A DNA stretch of 64,000 nt from Ypsolopha sequella (Eukaryota; Arthropoda; Insecta; Lepidoptera; Ypsolophidae), in the NCBI GenBank assembly GCA_934047225.1, contig OW203987.1, positions 5,669,501-5,733,500 on the forward strand. The letters are read 5' to 3'. Shown piece by piece: positions 32,880-43,139 of the stretch. The notes beneath the pieces are model-generated. The model saw only the letters and a program-made list of their open reading frames with translations. It had not been told where the DNA came from and made no database searches. Each line of letters starts with the position of its first letter. Position 1 is the stretch's first letter. Position numbers and translations under genes: made by a program.

Positions 32880-33142
32880 TCTAGATTTAATGAAATGGCC
32901 CTAAATATGTAATTTTTAATATTTTTTAACAAAAATAAATTATTATCTTTATCTAATAATAAAGTAGTAAAAAGGTCGTCTCTGTTCTTTGAATATTATT
33001 GCGAAATTTAAAATTAAATGGGTTATGACTATTGTATTGAGGGCAAAACTACAATTTTTAGAATTTTTGTCTGCCTGTATGTCTGTATGTATGTTCCGTT
33101 TTAACTCGAGATTTGACTCGTTTATTATCAGTGTAGTGACCC

Positions 33143-33285
33143 AGCACCCGTAGCAGAGTGTTTAATCGCGCTCGATGCGACTTAGTTGAATCACAAGTGC
33201 GAGGAGCGTGACACGATGTTTTTGCGATTAAACAGTAACGCTCCTCGCACTTGTGATTCAACTAAGTGGCGTTACGGGTGCTAGA
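33143..33285. mobile_element. 143-bp palindromic MITE (agcacccgta termini)
   Basis: Left agcacccgtagca, right cgttacgggtgct. Inner arms cttagttgaatcacaagtgc (about 33180) and its reverse complement (about 33248) are perfect over some 30 bp; a further pair gtttaatcgc / gcgattaaac lies asymmetrically, giving a forked rather than simple hairpin. Confidence 0.7.
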
Positions 33286-33424
33286 CAACATATAGGGCCA
33301 TGTCTGTTTATTAATAAATAGAGGTTTTAAGTACGGACGCCAGCAAGCATAGCTAACAAATATTTGGGTAACTTGAGCTGCAGGTGACTGTTCACGTTAC
33401 CGGAGAACCAAGTTTTGCTAAATT

Positions 33425-33570
33425 TCCATATGTCGTGGGCAGATCGTTAAAATTGAAAATCTTTCACCAAAAGTCAAAAAATAGGTGCGACGACGAGCGT
33501 GTTAGGTTTTGCATGTAAATAAATGTATTTGAGGAGCCGAGCGAAGCGGAGCGAGGCGAAACCCCCCTAG
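33425..33570 (+). repeat. Interspersed repeat shared with 17.0 kb, copy 2
   Basis: gtcgtgggcagatcgt, attgaaaatctttcacc, aggtgcgacgacgag, aggagccgagcgaagcg, in the same order as 17020-17215. Confidence 0.65.
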
Positions 33571-34272
33571 TTTTAACAGAGATATGATATTCTATACATC
33601 TATACCTACATCGAAGTGGGTCGAAAAAGAAAATAACTTTTTGTCGGATTCTTTTTTCTTGTGCAACATAACTTTAGTCACGTGACTCTGGAAAATGTTC
33701 TTAATCGTTACATACATTATTTTTAATTACGTTTTAATTTACTTCTAATCATATTAAATTAGTTTTACTTACTCGGTCGCTTATAAACACTATTAAAGCT
33801 AGTTCAAGTTTCAAGTTCACCTTAGCTGAGTAACTTTTTATTATCTAGTGCATGTGTTAAGTCAAGTGATGTAAACAAAAAGGCGGATGGAGTTTCACTA
33901 ACCAACAACTGAAGCACCCATAGTATGCCGATCCGTTTGTACGCACGAGCTCGGCACGCACGCATTCAAAATCATATGCCATATCATATGTCAATTTCTA
34001 TAGTCAGTCCACTGACACACTTACAAACCGCCGCACCAACATTGCTGTTTCAGTATTTATTTGCTTAGCTGCGACTCGTCCGCCTTTTTTATGTCAATGA
34101 TGACGTAGAAGTTAATAATCTATTATATAAAATCGAAAAGCTAGAAAGAGACAAAATTCATGAAAAAAGGGTGAGATGGCGCTCTACACACATTTGTGTA
34201 CGCGTATCACTCACACAAACGCCAAAATCGCGAAAAAAATTTGCAATTCGATTCCTTGGATTGTGACAATGA
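33571..34272. other. No recognisable gene
   Basis: Nothing assignable; a catatgccatatcatatg near-palindrome at 33973. Confidence 0.4.
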
Positions 34273-34322
34273 TGAACGGCCATGGAATTAGTATGAGTAC
34301 ATACTAATTCCATGTGAACGGC
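34273..34322. repeat. 34-bp palindrome flanked by 8-bp direct repeats
   Basis: tgaacggc at 34273-34280 and 34315-34322 encloses a 34-bp palindrome: stem catggaattagtat, centre gagtac, and the reverse-complement stem. The 8-bp flanks look like a hAT-sized target duplication, and the insert begins CA and ends TG. Confidence 0.7.
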
Positions 34323-34677
34323 ATAAAAAATATGGGTTTGGATAAGTTATCGCTTAATAATTAAAGAATGAAATTATTAAATCAAAATTTTCCGCGTTTC
34401 AGAAACGTCAGATCTGTATAGCATGTCTAAACGGCCGTTCATACTGTTTTGGGTTTGCAATAACGTCACATCATGCAACGCAACTTTAAACGCAAATTCA
34501 ACATCAAATAATCTTTCAAGAGAATTAATTTTATATGAATAAATTAATTCCAGAGATTATCTCCTACATCCAACGTCAATCACAAACATCCTCTCTATGA
34601 TTCGAGTGCTTCAGGTTTTCTTTTTAATAATAATAATTATTATATTTTCAACGTGGGCAGAGCCGCGGGCACATCTA

Positions 34678-34790
34678 GTCTGTAATAATATTGAATGACT
34701 TAGCAAAAATGAATCTTGATAAAGCTAAAGATCTCTTTATTGGATGGTTCCCCGCCGAATAAACAGCATGTCTGCAACTTTAAAGGCAAA
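34678..34790 (+). repeat. Repeat R, uninterrupted paralogue of the hAT target
   Basis: ctgtaataatattgaatgac, atgaatcttgataaagctaa, gatctctttattggatgg, tccccgccgaataaacagca. The same sequence at 35837-35908 plus 36764-36805 is split by the hAT element at its ctttata site. This copy therefore shows the empty site. Confidence 0.8.
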
Positions 34791-35082
34791 TTGAATATTT
34801 ATTTACATTTTCAACGCGGGTGGAGCCGCGGGCACATATAGTTAAATATGTTCTTAGTAGGAGAACTGACTCACTGGGTTTGTTTTCTTTTTAAATACCA
34901 GAAGTAAACAGACGGTATCTTCAGATTAAACTGCAAAGTCAGCTGTATGATCAGATCAATATGTTGAACATCTTTTCCAAAGAAAAATACCTGCATTCTT
35001 TTTATTTGTGTCTCAACGTGTATTTAAAAAAAAAACTGTATGTTATTATGCGGTTTCATTTCAAGATATACCTGTCCATTTT

Positions 35083-35325
35083 TAGGGTTCCGTACTCAAA
35101 GGGTAACCAACGGGACCCTATTACTAAGACTCCTCTGTCCGTCTGTCACCAGGCTGTATCTCATGAATCGTGATAGTTAGACAGTTGAAATTTTCACAGA
35201 TGATGTATTTCTGTTGCCGCTATAACAAACAAATACTAAAAACAGAATAAAATAAATATTTGAGGGGGCTCCCATCGGAACCCTTTGTGCGCGAGTCCGA
35301 CTCGCACTAGGCCGGTTTTATTTCT
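35083..35325 (-). repeat. Common lepidopteran interspersed repeat D, copy 3
   Basis: Complete from agggttccgtactcaaagg to gcgcgagtccgactcgcac and ggccggtttt. The internal microsatellite is short here (cctctgtccgtctgtcacc). Confidence 0.85.
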
Positions 35326-35836
35326 CTGTATCCCGAATTATTGGAAAAGGAATCATCCCATGATCAAAGCAAACAAACTTGTCCAGATTGAGCACAATAT
35401 TTTGCATCAGTCAGAACTGAACTCTATGACGTTTCTCTGAGCCGTGGATGTGACGATAATTGAAAAAAACTGTGAAATATAGTTATGTTATGTTTATAAA
35501 ATGGCTTCTTGGAACTCTTTTTTATATCAACGTGACATTATTTACATAATTTTTGGTTTATTGGTTTGCACAACACATAATACAAATAGAAACTCGGTCA
35601 AAGCTAGAGGAAACTTTTGAATTCTTTTCTATTGAGGCATATTTATTATTTTACATTTTAGGCCATCTTGGGCTCTTGGAATTATAATCTATACATTTTT
35701 TTTACAATTTTGAACTTAATTTTATTTTCTAAATTATTCAAATTTAGAATTGTAATTTTTTTGTCTACAAAACAAGCACAATGCGGACCGTACTCCTAAA
35801 ATTGTTATAATAAACTTACTTGATATATTATATCAT
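35326..35836. other. No recognisable gene
   Basis: AT-rich, nothing assignable. Confidence 0.45.
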
Positions 35837-35979
35837 CTGTAATAATATTGAATGACTTATCTTAGATGAATCTTGATAAAACTAAAGATAAAGAACGGCT
35901 CTTTATAGCAGCGTTTCTTAACCTGTGGTCCGCGGACCCCTGGGGGTCCTCGAGCATATGTATGGGGGTCCGCTGCCTA

Positions 35980-36177
35980 AACTATGGACTGAAACATTTA
36001 CTGCATTTCTCAACGACATACCTCTGTGAAAAGGCATTCTCTGCTCTAGTGTATACTAAAAACAAATACAGAAATAGATTAAAAGTGGAATCCGATTTGA
36101 GACTACAACTCAGTAGTAATATAAACCCAAATATCACTAATTTAGTTGCAAAAAAGCAGCACCAACCTTCTCATTAA
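35980..36177 (+). pseudogene. hAT transposase C-terminal dimerisation region (partial)
   Basis: About 66 codons in an open frame that ends in a natural stop at 36175-36177. It reads HFSTTYLCEKAFSALVYTKN followed by KYRNRLKVESDLRLQLS and PNITNLVAKKQHQPSH. The pattern T-x-x-C-E-x-x-F-S-x-L then K-x-R-N-R-L-x-V-E-x-D-L-R is the hAT C-terminal dimerisation domain in the form seen in ZBED5/FAM200-like proteins. The BED finger and the catalytic DDE core are missing: only the left terminus (35909 on) and about 40 non-transposase codons precede it. It cannot mobilise itself. It lies wholly inside the hAT element, upstream of the nested MITE. Confidence 0.85.
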
Positions 36178-36272
36178 CGTATTTTATATGAAAAAGTATA
36201 TTTTTTTTTGTAATTTGTAGAACTAAAATAAATGGTCTGAAATTTATTGCTGCTTTTTTATTAAGGGGGTCC

Positions 36273-36701
36273 TTAGGGCGATACGTAAAAGTTTTGGCAT
36301 CCCTGTTACTCCATATGCGAAAAAACCCTCAGTGCGAGAGGGACGGATTCGTGGAAAAGTAGCAAAAAGTCGGTTTTTTATTAATATAAAATGTACTAAA
36401 GTTGCTATCAAAATTTCGTTTAACCAGGTCCTAGATACCGTCAAAAACAATCTAATAAAATATAATTGCAGTCCATATGTCATTTTAAATTGTCAAACCA
36501 GGAGAATTGGTGTCGAAAAAGACCTCATTTCAATAAATATTTCTATCGAGCCGATTTTTTCCAATCGCGTTTCTGTTTTAACAGATCCCTAGAAAAAGAT
36601 TCCAAAATGAAAATACTATTTTATCAAAATAATACATTATCTACTGAAGTAGATATGCAAGTTCTTAAAGTGTCGATTTTTTTCCGTAAATTGTGCCTTA
36701 A
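36273..36701 (+). mobile_element. TTAA-type MITE, family A, copy 6, nested in the hAT element
   Basis: 429 bp. Left end decayed to ttagggcgatacgtaaaag, right end gtcgatttttttccgta then a short deviation before ttaa (36698-36701). The body is otherwise close to copies 5 and 7. Being inside the hAT element it must have inserted later. Confidence 0.85.
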
Positions 36702-36805
36702 AATTGTGCTTGATTTCCTAAGGGGTCCGTGGACAAAAAAGGTTAAGAAACGCTGCTTTATACGATGATTCCCCGCCGAATAAACAGCATGTCTGCAACG
36801 TTATT

Positions 36806-37153
36806 GTTTATTTCAGAAGGTAAACGAATATTGCAGTCAGGGCAACGAGTCCAGATATAGATTACATACATGAATTAACATGAACATGCTACTCACTTTA
36901 ATTTCCGCCTAACTACCGTTACTTTTAGACTCTCTTTCCTTTAAAAATCATCTCTATAGCTTTTAATAAAAGGTTTATTAAAGCGACATTAGTTTGGTTG
37001 AAAGTATGTTGTGTTTGAATCGCAAACATCAAAGGCGTTGATATTTTTACATGACGGTTTATTTAAACTACTTTTCTTTCAATTATTGTTGTCTTTATTT
37101 TCAGTTTTAAGGTATTCCTGACGTGCTTAGTCTTGTACATGTACCTATAAGAC
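36806..37153. other. No recognisable gene
   Basis: Nothing assignable. Confidence 0.4.
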
Positions 37154-37230
37154 CAGGGCCGGATTTAGGGAGGGCAACTGGGGCTACAGCCCCGGGGCCT
37201 CCACAATAGAAGGGCCAACACAATAGTGGC
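37154..37230 (+). repeat. Possible hAT terminus (cagggccggatttaggg)
   Basis: cagggccggatttagggagg followed by gccccggggcctcc is a start I know from insect hAT-type elements. No matching right end was found nearby, so only one end may survive. Confidence 0.35.
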
Positions 37231-37820
37231 TCCACCAATAAATAAAAAATATTTATTTTAGTGGATTGTATGCGAAGCGTCAAAATGGCGAACTATACAG
37301 GCATGGCAAGTATACAAATTAGGAAAGCTTGTTATTCAACAAGTTTTATCACACAATTGCCAAAAAAACACGAATTGTAACAATAAGATATTGCTATTGT
37401 GGTTATTCTTAGTTTTGTTTTTTGTTATAGTAACCCATATGAGCACTTATGGAAACAGTGGATATATGATCGATCTTGAATCAAAGAAGGTGCCTCTACT
37501 TCGTTGTTGCCCAGGGGTCTCCACATCCTATAATGCAAAGATTTCAAAAGTAAAGATAAGCCCTTACCGTACTATGACAGAACCAAAATGTTTCCACCTT
37601 TAAATAGGTGACGCTCACACGTTTGGAATCAGTGCTCATCTGAACATAGTGATAGTTGGACGCCTTAAGTGCTCTTAAAGTTAATAATTTTAACAACTTT
37701 AGTAGTCTGATCAGTTTGCTGACCGTAGGTAAACAGATTGCGCACTCATAAGTGTTAACGCACACATTCAAAAACAATGCAATAGATTTTAGGTGCCAGG
37801 TCTCATCTAAACTTTTGAAA
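37231..37820. other. No recognisable gene
   Basis: Small open frames on both strands (37391-37603, 37544-37777) without recognisable features. Confidence 0.4.
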
Positions 37821-38246
37821 TTAAGGCGCTACGGAAAAAAAATCGACACTTTAAGGACTTGCATATCTACTTTAGTAAATAATTTTTTGTTTTGATAAAA
37901 TAGTATATTATGTTTGGATTTTTTTTCTAGGGATCTGTTAAAACAAAAACGCGATTGGAGAAATTCGGCTCGATAGAAATATTTATTGAAATGAGGTCCT
38001 TTTCGACACCAATTCTCCTGGTTTGACAATTTAGAATGTCATATAGACTGCAACTATATTTTATAAGATGGGTTTTAACGGTATCTAGGACCTGGTTAAA
38101 CGAAATTTTGATAGCAACTTTAGTACATTTTTTATTAATAAAAAACCGACTTTTTGCTACTTTTTCACGAATCCGTACCTCTCGCACTGAGGATTTTTTC
38201 GCATATGGAGTAACAGGGACGCTAAAACTTTTACATGTCGCCTTAA
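37821..38246 (-). mobile_element. TTAA-flanked MITE, family A, copy 7
   Basis: TTAA at 37821-37824 and 38243-38246; 426 bp, exactly the inferred family length; termini ttaaggcgctacgg and ttaaggcgacatgtaaaag. Among the best preserved copies. Confidence 0.88.
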
Positions 38247-38574
38247 GCTATAATGCGGCTCTGTATAAGACGATAGAACGCTATCCGTTTCTAAAGAATA
38301 CAGTAATCAAAGGAATTCCTTGATGTTTAACTTTCCTACAAGCATCCGAGAAATAATGAAGCTTTCTGTAAGATTATTAGGGACTCTGTATTATTTTCTG
38401 ATGTTTGATCACAATTCATATAAAAGGGATTTCTAGCATTAATCGGGCTCAACCTGTTTTCTGAAGGAAAATCCCTCTTGTCTACAATATTTTACTAAAA
38501 TGGTTGTCAAATTGGTTCCTTATTAGCCACAGCGCAATGTTACAAGTTAATACTCTGATATCTCTTAAGGCGAT
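38247..38574. other. No recognisable gene
   Basis: Nothing assignable. Confidence 0.4.
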
Positions 38575-39040
38575 TAGTGTCACCAAATTAGCAGCTCGAT
38601 GTTTGTCGGTACGAATATCGAAGGAAACGACAGAGAAATAAATAAAGTTCATATCAGCGTGTAATACGAGTACATAGTGGCTGTTATGACGCTCACTGCG
38701 TCCTTGATAGGGCGAAATAGGAGAAAATAATACTTTTCACATGGACGTGCTTATTCGGTTGAATAATCATATGTTATGTTTATAGCTATCAAGTTTATCT
38801 ATTACTCAAAGCATAAATGAATTCAATCGACCATGCCCAAGGAATTCAAGCCAAAAAACAACATTCGGTTGAATTTTTTTTTCATTTAGAAGTTTTGGTG
38901 GTATGAAAAAGAAATATGTTGCATGCATACGTTTTGTTAGAATTGATAATTCATATACATTTTTTTACAATATTTTTTGTTCGGCCATAAACGAGGAGTA
39001 GGCTTTAAAAAGTACCATTTGGCGATACCAAGCCCCTTAA
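38575..39040 (+). mobile_element. TTAA-flanked MITE, family B, copy 2
   Basis: TTAA at 38575-38578 and 39037-39040; 466 bp. Left ttaaggcgattagtgtcacc, then gcagctcgatgtttg and gaaataataa-like block shared with 27640 and 43140; right end ggcgataccaagccccttaa. Very close to copy 3 at 43140. Confidence 0.8.
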
Positions 39041-39240
39041 TATAACCGTTTATATGACTCAGGTTTTATTATTATAATGCCGCCAAAATAATGTAACTGC
39101 ACTATTTTTTTTTTTACTGGCAATTGGCATTTTTGTAATTTAATATTTATACTGAAACGGAATTTTTTAATAATCAATAATATTTTAAATAAATTCGAAA
39201 GTATAATTGACAGTTTTCGTATTCACCTGTTTTATTATGC
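39041..39240. other. Unassigned AT-rich stretch
   Basis: Nothing assignable. Confidence 0.35.
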
Positions 39241-39775
39241 ACTAGCGACCCGCCCCGGCTTCGCACGGGTGCAATGCTGATACTAAATATACTACAGTAT
39301 TTAAGGTACTTAATTGGATAAGGATTAATGGTGTATTGCTTAAAACCGCTTCGTAAATAAGTCATTATTTCTCGTAAAAAATAAAGGATAAAAAATGGTT
39401 ATTGTGGGTTATCCCTAAGAGATAGACATATACAACCGCGGACTTTTTTGTAGACCTTTTTAAGGTGTGTACAAAACTTTCGTAGTAAACTCGTAGGGTT
39501 CAGCCAGCGTTTGCAATGTAAGCGCAAAAAAATGTGTTTATTTACGACATCACATTAGAAACCTCTAAGATTATCAGTGTTTCTCTACTATATTATGCAT
39601 GTATTATACATATAAACCTTCCTCTTGAATCACTCCATCTATTAAAAAAACCGCATCAAAACCCGTTGCGTAGTTTTAAAGATCTAAGCATACATAGGGA
39701 CCGACAGACAGCGGGAAGCGACTTTGTTTTATACTATGTGAAGTGAAGTGATGTAGTGATAAGCTCATTTCCTTT
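39241..39775 (+). repeat. Interspersed repeat (ctagcgacccgccccggct head)
   Basis: Head ctagcgacccgccccggctt and gcacgggtgcaatgctgata; end agcatacatagggaccgaca, gcgggaagcgactttgtttt, actatgtgaagtgaagtgat. I know both ends from repeats that occur in many arthropods and are usually taken as LINE (RTE-like) 3' regions; the class is from memory. Confidence 0.6.
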
Positions 39776-40004
39776 GCCTAACAAAGGCATAACAAGAACC
39801 TCATTCGGTGATCTTACAAAACGCATCAAAATATTTTAGCGGCTGCGTTGCAAACACATGTGTCATGCATGTACCTAAATTTACTTTCCTTCGCTTGATA
39901 CATTATATATGATTGTTATGAATCATGTTTCATGCACTTGGACGAATAAACCAGTTCATGCATGATCAATCAGTGATGAATTAAATTTTCTTTTGTTCTT
40001 CGCA

Positions 40005-40395
40005 GATGCGGTGCAATGGCTTCAGGAAGCAGACGTCATCTGTCATCAAAAATACCATCTAAAACAACACAAATGGAGAAGAACAGGAGTAGGTGGAAGC
40101 TTTCAGAAGTGCCACAAGTGAAAAAGTTTAAATTAAAACAAAAAATTTAGTAAAAGAAATTCACTATAACAAAAATGTAGACTTAATATTCGGGATCTTT
40201 TGGAATAACTCATAGGATTTTTACTAATGGTGATGAGATGACATAAGTGTAGAGATGAAAGTGATGGTGATGATGATGATGATGGAAGTGTGAACAGAGA
40301 CAGCTGTGATGGGGTGCGGTCAGAGCAAGATCAACCTGTACCCCAGACGAAACAAAAATGGAGGGAAAGGAAATGGTTCCAAGAAATCAGGTACG
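40005..40395 (+). other. Candidate exon-like remnant(s)
   Basis: ttttgttcttcgcag at 39992-40006 looks like a polypyrimidine tract plus 3' splice site and is followed by a short frame MASGSRRHLSSKIPSKTTQM to KKFKLKQKI, stop. A second frame at about 40252-40392 has an acidic run (five D) then QTKQKWRERKWFQEI and meets caggtacgt, a good 5' splice site. The two are out of phase and separated by stops. It may be a decayed transposase N-terminus or chance. I do not recognise the protein. Confidence 0.25.
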
Positions 40396-40936
40396 TGGAA
40401 AATATAATGTTTAATGTTATTATTTACTTTTTTTTAAATATAGTGTTCAACTCAGCCAAACCGTATGTCACAGGCAAATACTCGTAGTAAAATTCAGCAT
40501 TTTACAAATGGCGTCGTCAGTTTCCAAACTTTGCTATGTGCTACTTGACGAATCTTCGTCATATAGAAGAATTCGTCGTTTTCTAATGTGCCTCGGCATA
40601 TTAGTAATTTTGTTAGAACTTCGGCAATTGGAACTTCGGAACTCGGTAGTTCTAACAGAAGAATTCTACGATATGACGTCGACAGAGATACCACTGCTAT
40701 ATGTTTTTGTTGAACGAGCGAGCAGTTTGTATGTATGAATGTTTGTCGAGTATCGTTGATCGGAACGTCATGAAATTCGGTAGATGAGTAAATGAGACAA
40801 ATATTTACTATATATTACAATATATACTGTAACATTAAAAAACTAAACTAACTATAAATTAAAATTACCTATCAATATACAAGTATAAACAAAATAAAAC
40901 TATACTAAATAAAAAATCGAAGCCAAATCGCTGTCG
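40396..40936. other. No recognisable gene; short inverted repeats
   Basis: gttagaac (40612) / gttctaac (40651) and cgacgaatcttcgtcatata with its partner near 40670 make a compound inverted repeat. The overlapping frames on opposite strands (40494-40694, 40508-40738) reflect this symmetry. Confidence 0.4.
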
Positions 40937-41206
40937 TCACCCGGTAGGGTACCCAATAGGCTGGTGGCATTGCGTCGCTGAATTGCGGGGCTTAATCTTT
41001 GCCCCTAAATAGGATCCTGCCCTTAGATCCCCTGAAGCATCGATCAGGCGCGACGATATCTCCTTGTAGAGGCGTCGCGCTTCTGACCCCCACGGCCCGA
41101 GGGTTTCTACAGCGAAGGGAACAAAATGGTAACTTTGTCCCAACGTTAGCCCCTTCTGCTTTGTAAGCCGCCGCGCCTGCCTTGACAGAGGTCGCTGTAC
41201 AGACAA
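40937..41206 (-). pseudogene. C-terminal relic of an RT-type element protein, copy 2
   Basis: An 89-codon minus-strand frame: HFVPFAVETLGPWGSEARRL, SSRLIDASGDLRAGSYLG, after which the frame drifts (the Q-R-I-S-x-A-I-Q-R-G-N block seen at 5088-5125 is lost here, although ATQCHQPIGYPTG follows). The same protein ending as 4850-5150. No catalytic domain. Truncated and decayed; it may be the last remnant of a LINE whose body lies outside or has been deleted. Confidence 0.6.
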
Positions 41207-41683
41207 ATATATATTTTTTATTCAAACATGAGCCAAATTGGTCAAGGTGTTACCGAGATATGGGGTTGTAAGAGGGGGTCCACGAGTTCAAAGTTCAGGG
41301 CGAACTACAACTTTAAATGTTTTTGTTTACAAGGCGTCGTCTTTGTTAAAATAAATCTTTTGAGAATTATTTTTGTTAAACCATAGACAGATAGACGAAA
41401 TATATTTATACTTCTTTAGTGTGCATTTGTATAAGAAACGTGACATTATCCAATCCAGTAGTATAACTGTGAGAGGGCAGTCACAAAGGAGTCTCGTGTA
41501 CTCAAATATTCATGAGAACTCTTCAAGTCTTCACGTCAGCCATCCCACGCACGACGACTCCGCGTCTAAAGGTTAGACCGCATTAGGTGGAATGGAACTG
41601 AGGTGCATGCAACGGAACGACGACGCATGACGCTGACGCACGCAGCAGATATTTTCAACAGAACTGATAATGCTTCATACAGA
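41207..41683. other. No recognisable gene
   Basis: Nothing assignable. Confidence 0.4.
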
Positions 41684-42063
41684 CAGTGGCGTATTTACCC
41701 TAGGGCCAAAAGGGCCATGGCCCGGGGCGGCGGTCTGCGAGGGGTGGCGCAAGCCGCACCTCGCGTTCAGCTTTGGGCGCCTTTCATAATCAATCATTAC
41801 CTATCTTTTAATGTATACTGCTTTATTACTTTATACTTTTTTTTTTTTTATTGTCCATCGAAAAAAAAGTATTTTCGAACAAATGGTGTTTATATCTTTG
41901 TATGGCCTTTTGAGTTTTTAATTATCATAATTCTCAGCCCAAATCAACACACTGCTGGGTTTAATTTAATTTAATTATTGAAATATTTTTGCTTTCTTCT
42001 CGTTAATTTATGAGGCGGCAAACCCTACAGGCCCAGGGTGCCAAATCTTAAAATACGCCACTG
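41684..42063 (+). mobile_element. hAT-type MITE (cagtggcgtattt termini), perfect 8-bp duplication
   Basis: 380 bp. Left cagtggcgtatttaccctag, right (reverse complement) cagtggcgtattttaagatt; flanked by catacaga at 41676-41683 and 42064-42071. Subterminal ggccatggcccggggcggcg and cccagggtgcc. A reversed relative is at 53466-54153. The 123-aa frame 41603-41974 crosses the left boundary and is not a gene. Confidence 0.92.
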
Positions 42064-42227
42064 CATACAGATACCGATTTGTTTTGTTGTTCCTTGACAT
42101 TTGTTACCAGTCGCAATAGGTTAGCCTGTAAAGATTGTGCAGCATAAAATGTTAATAATAATAGATAAAGTTCACTTTGCTACCCCGCGCGCCGTGTTTC
42201 TTCATCGCGGTTGCGCTGCCGCTAATG

Positions 42228-42367
42228 CAGAATGCAGTTACCTCGAGTACCACTTCCGCGAGTAACGCTCCGCTAACGCCTTTTTCGTGTGGTTGCGTGA
42301 GTGTGTGTTTCCCCCGCTTGCGCCCGTTTTACATGCGGAAGTGGGACTCAAGGTAACCGCATTCTCG
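42228..42367. mobile_element. GC-rich palindromic MITE
   Basis: gaatgcagttacctcgagta / (reverse complement of right) gaatgcggttaccttgagtc, with ccacttccgc on both arms; arms about 37 bp, loop about 65 bp. It sits in a locally GC-rich stretch (42180-42470). Confidence 0.65.
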
Positions 42368-42662
42368 AAACGGACTGGTAGTACACCATATTTTGTCGCG
42401 CCGCACCGCGCTGCGTTGGCGTCGTCGTCGCTCTGTTGCATTTCACTGCGCCGCTAACTTTAACGCGTTATTGTCAAGCGACAGGGTTCACATTGTTGAG
42501 ACAATGTGTATCTAACTATCGTAACGGTATAGTCACAGATATATTTCTGTGGGTATAAAAAAGTCTTTGGTCTGACGTCATAGTACCGCTGATTAACGTC
42601 ATATCTGAACTTTTAAAATAAGGTTGCATCAGAAAAACTTACGACAGCAGACTACTGCTTTT

Positions 42663-42935
42663 CTTGCAATTCCCATAGCTAAATTTTGAAATATTGGTAT
42701 AAATATTTTGGTATATAAATTAACCATTATTGTTTTATGATTTCTTAAAGAATTTTCCGATATATATTATACTGATTGTGATGTGTGATTGCTTATAAAA
42801 AAAAAGTGGTCTGTCTCTGTCTGTCTACTCATCTGTCATCCATCTGTCAAATAAAGTCGGAAGCAAATTATTATAAATTTATCTTGATAGCAAAGCACAC
42901 ATTTCTTAACAGCCATTTCTCTGAAATAATGCAAT
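42663..42935 (-). mobile_element. MITE family C, copy 3, truncated
   Basis: ttgcaattcccatagctaaa at one end, then taaattaaccattattg, ctcatctgtcatccatctgt, atttatcttgatagcaaagc and cagccatttctctgaa; the ttcgaaatggtt end is missing. Confidence 0.7.
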
Positions 42936-43139
42936 TACCTAATCGTATATCGAATGGCCGAAAACCGAAATATTAAAATCAAAGACAACAATTTTATTTA
43001 ATGACAATTCTACGGCTTAAAATAAATTTGAAAAGAGACTTGGTGTCTATTCGATGTAACACTTTTCTTTTTATTTTTCTTTCTTTATCGAAAAGACAAG
43101 GACAGAATGCTTAAATTAAGTTTAGTCCTGTCAAATAAG

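Larger units (their letters stand above)
35909..36755 (+). mobile_element. hAT element, internally deleted, with target duplication
   Basis: Terminal inverted repeats cagcgtttcttaacc (35909) and its perfect complement ending 36755, followed inward by ggtccgcggacccc / ggggtccgtggac. Flanked by ctttatag (35901-35908) and ctttatac (36756-36763), 7 of 8 identical, within repeat R whose uninterrupted copy at 34678-34790 confirms the insertion site. It retains only the C-terminal transposase coding region and has received a family A MITE (36273-36701) near its right end. Confidence 0.9.

Noticed and set aside
37154..37230. Complete hAT element
   Set aside because: Only one terminus-like sequence is visible; no partner end or 8-bp duplication was found.
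41603..41974. 123-aa open frame as a gene
   Set aside because: It starts outside and ends inside the hAT-type MITE at 41684-42063, so it is a chance fusion.
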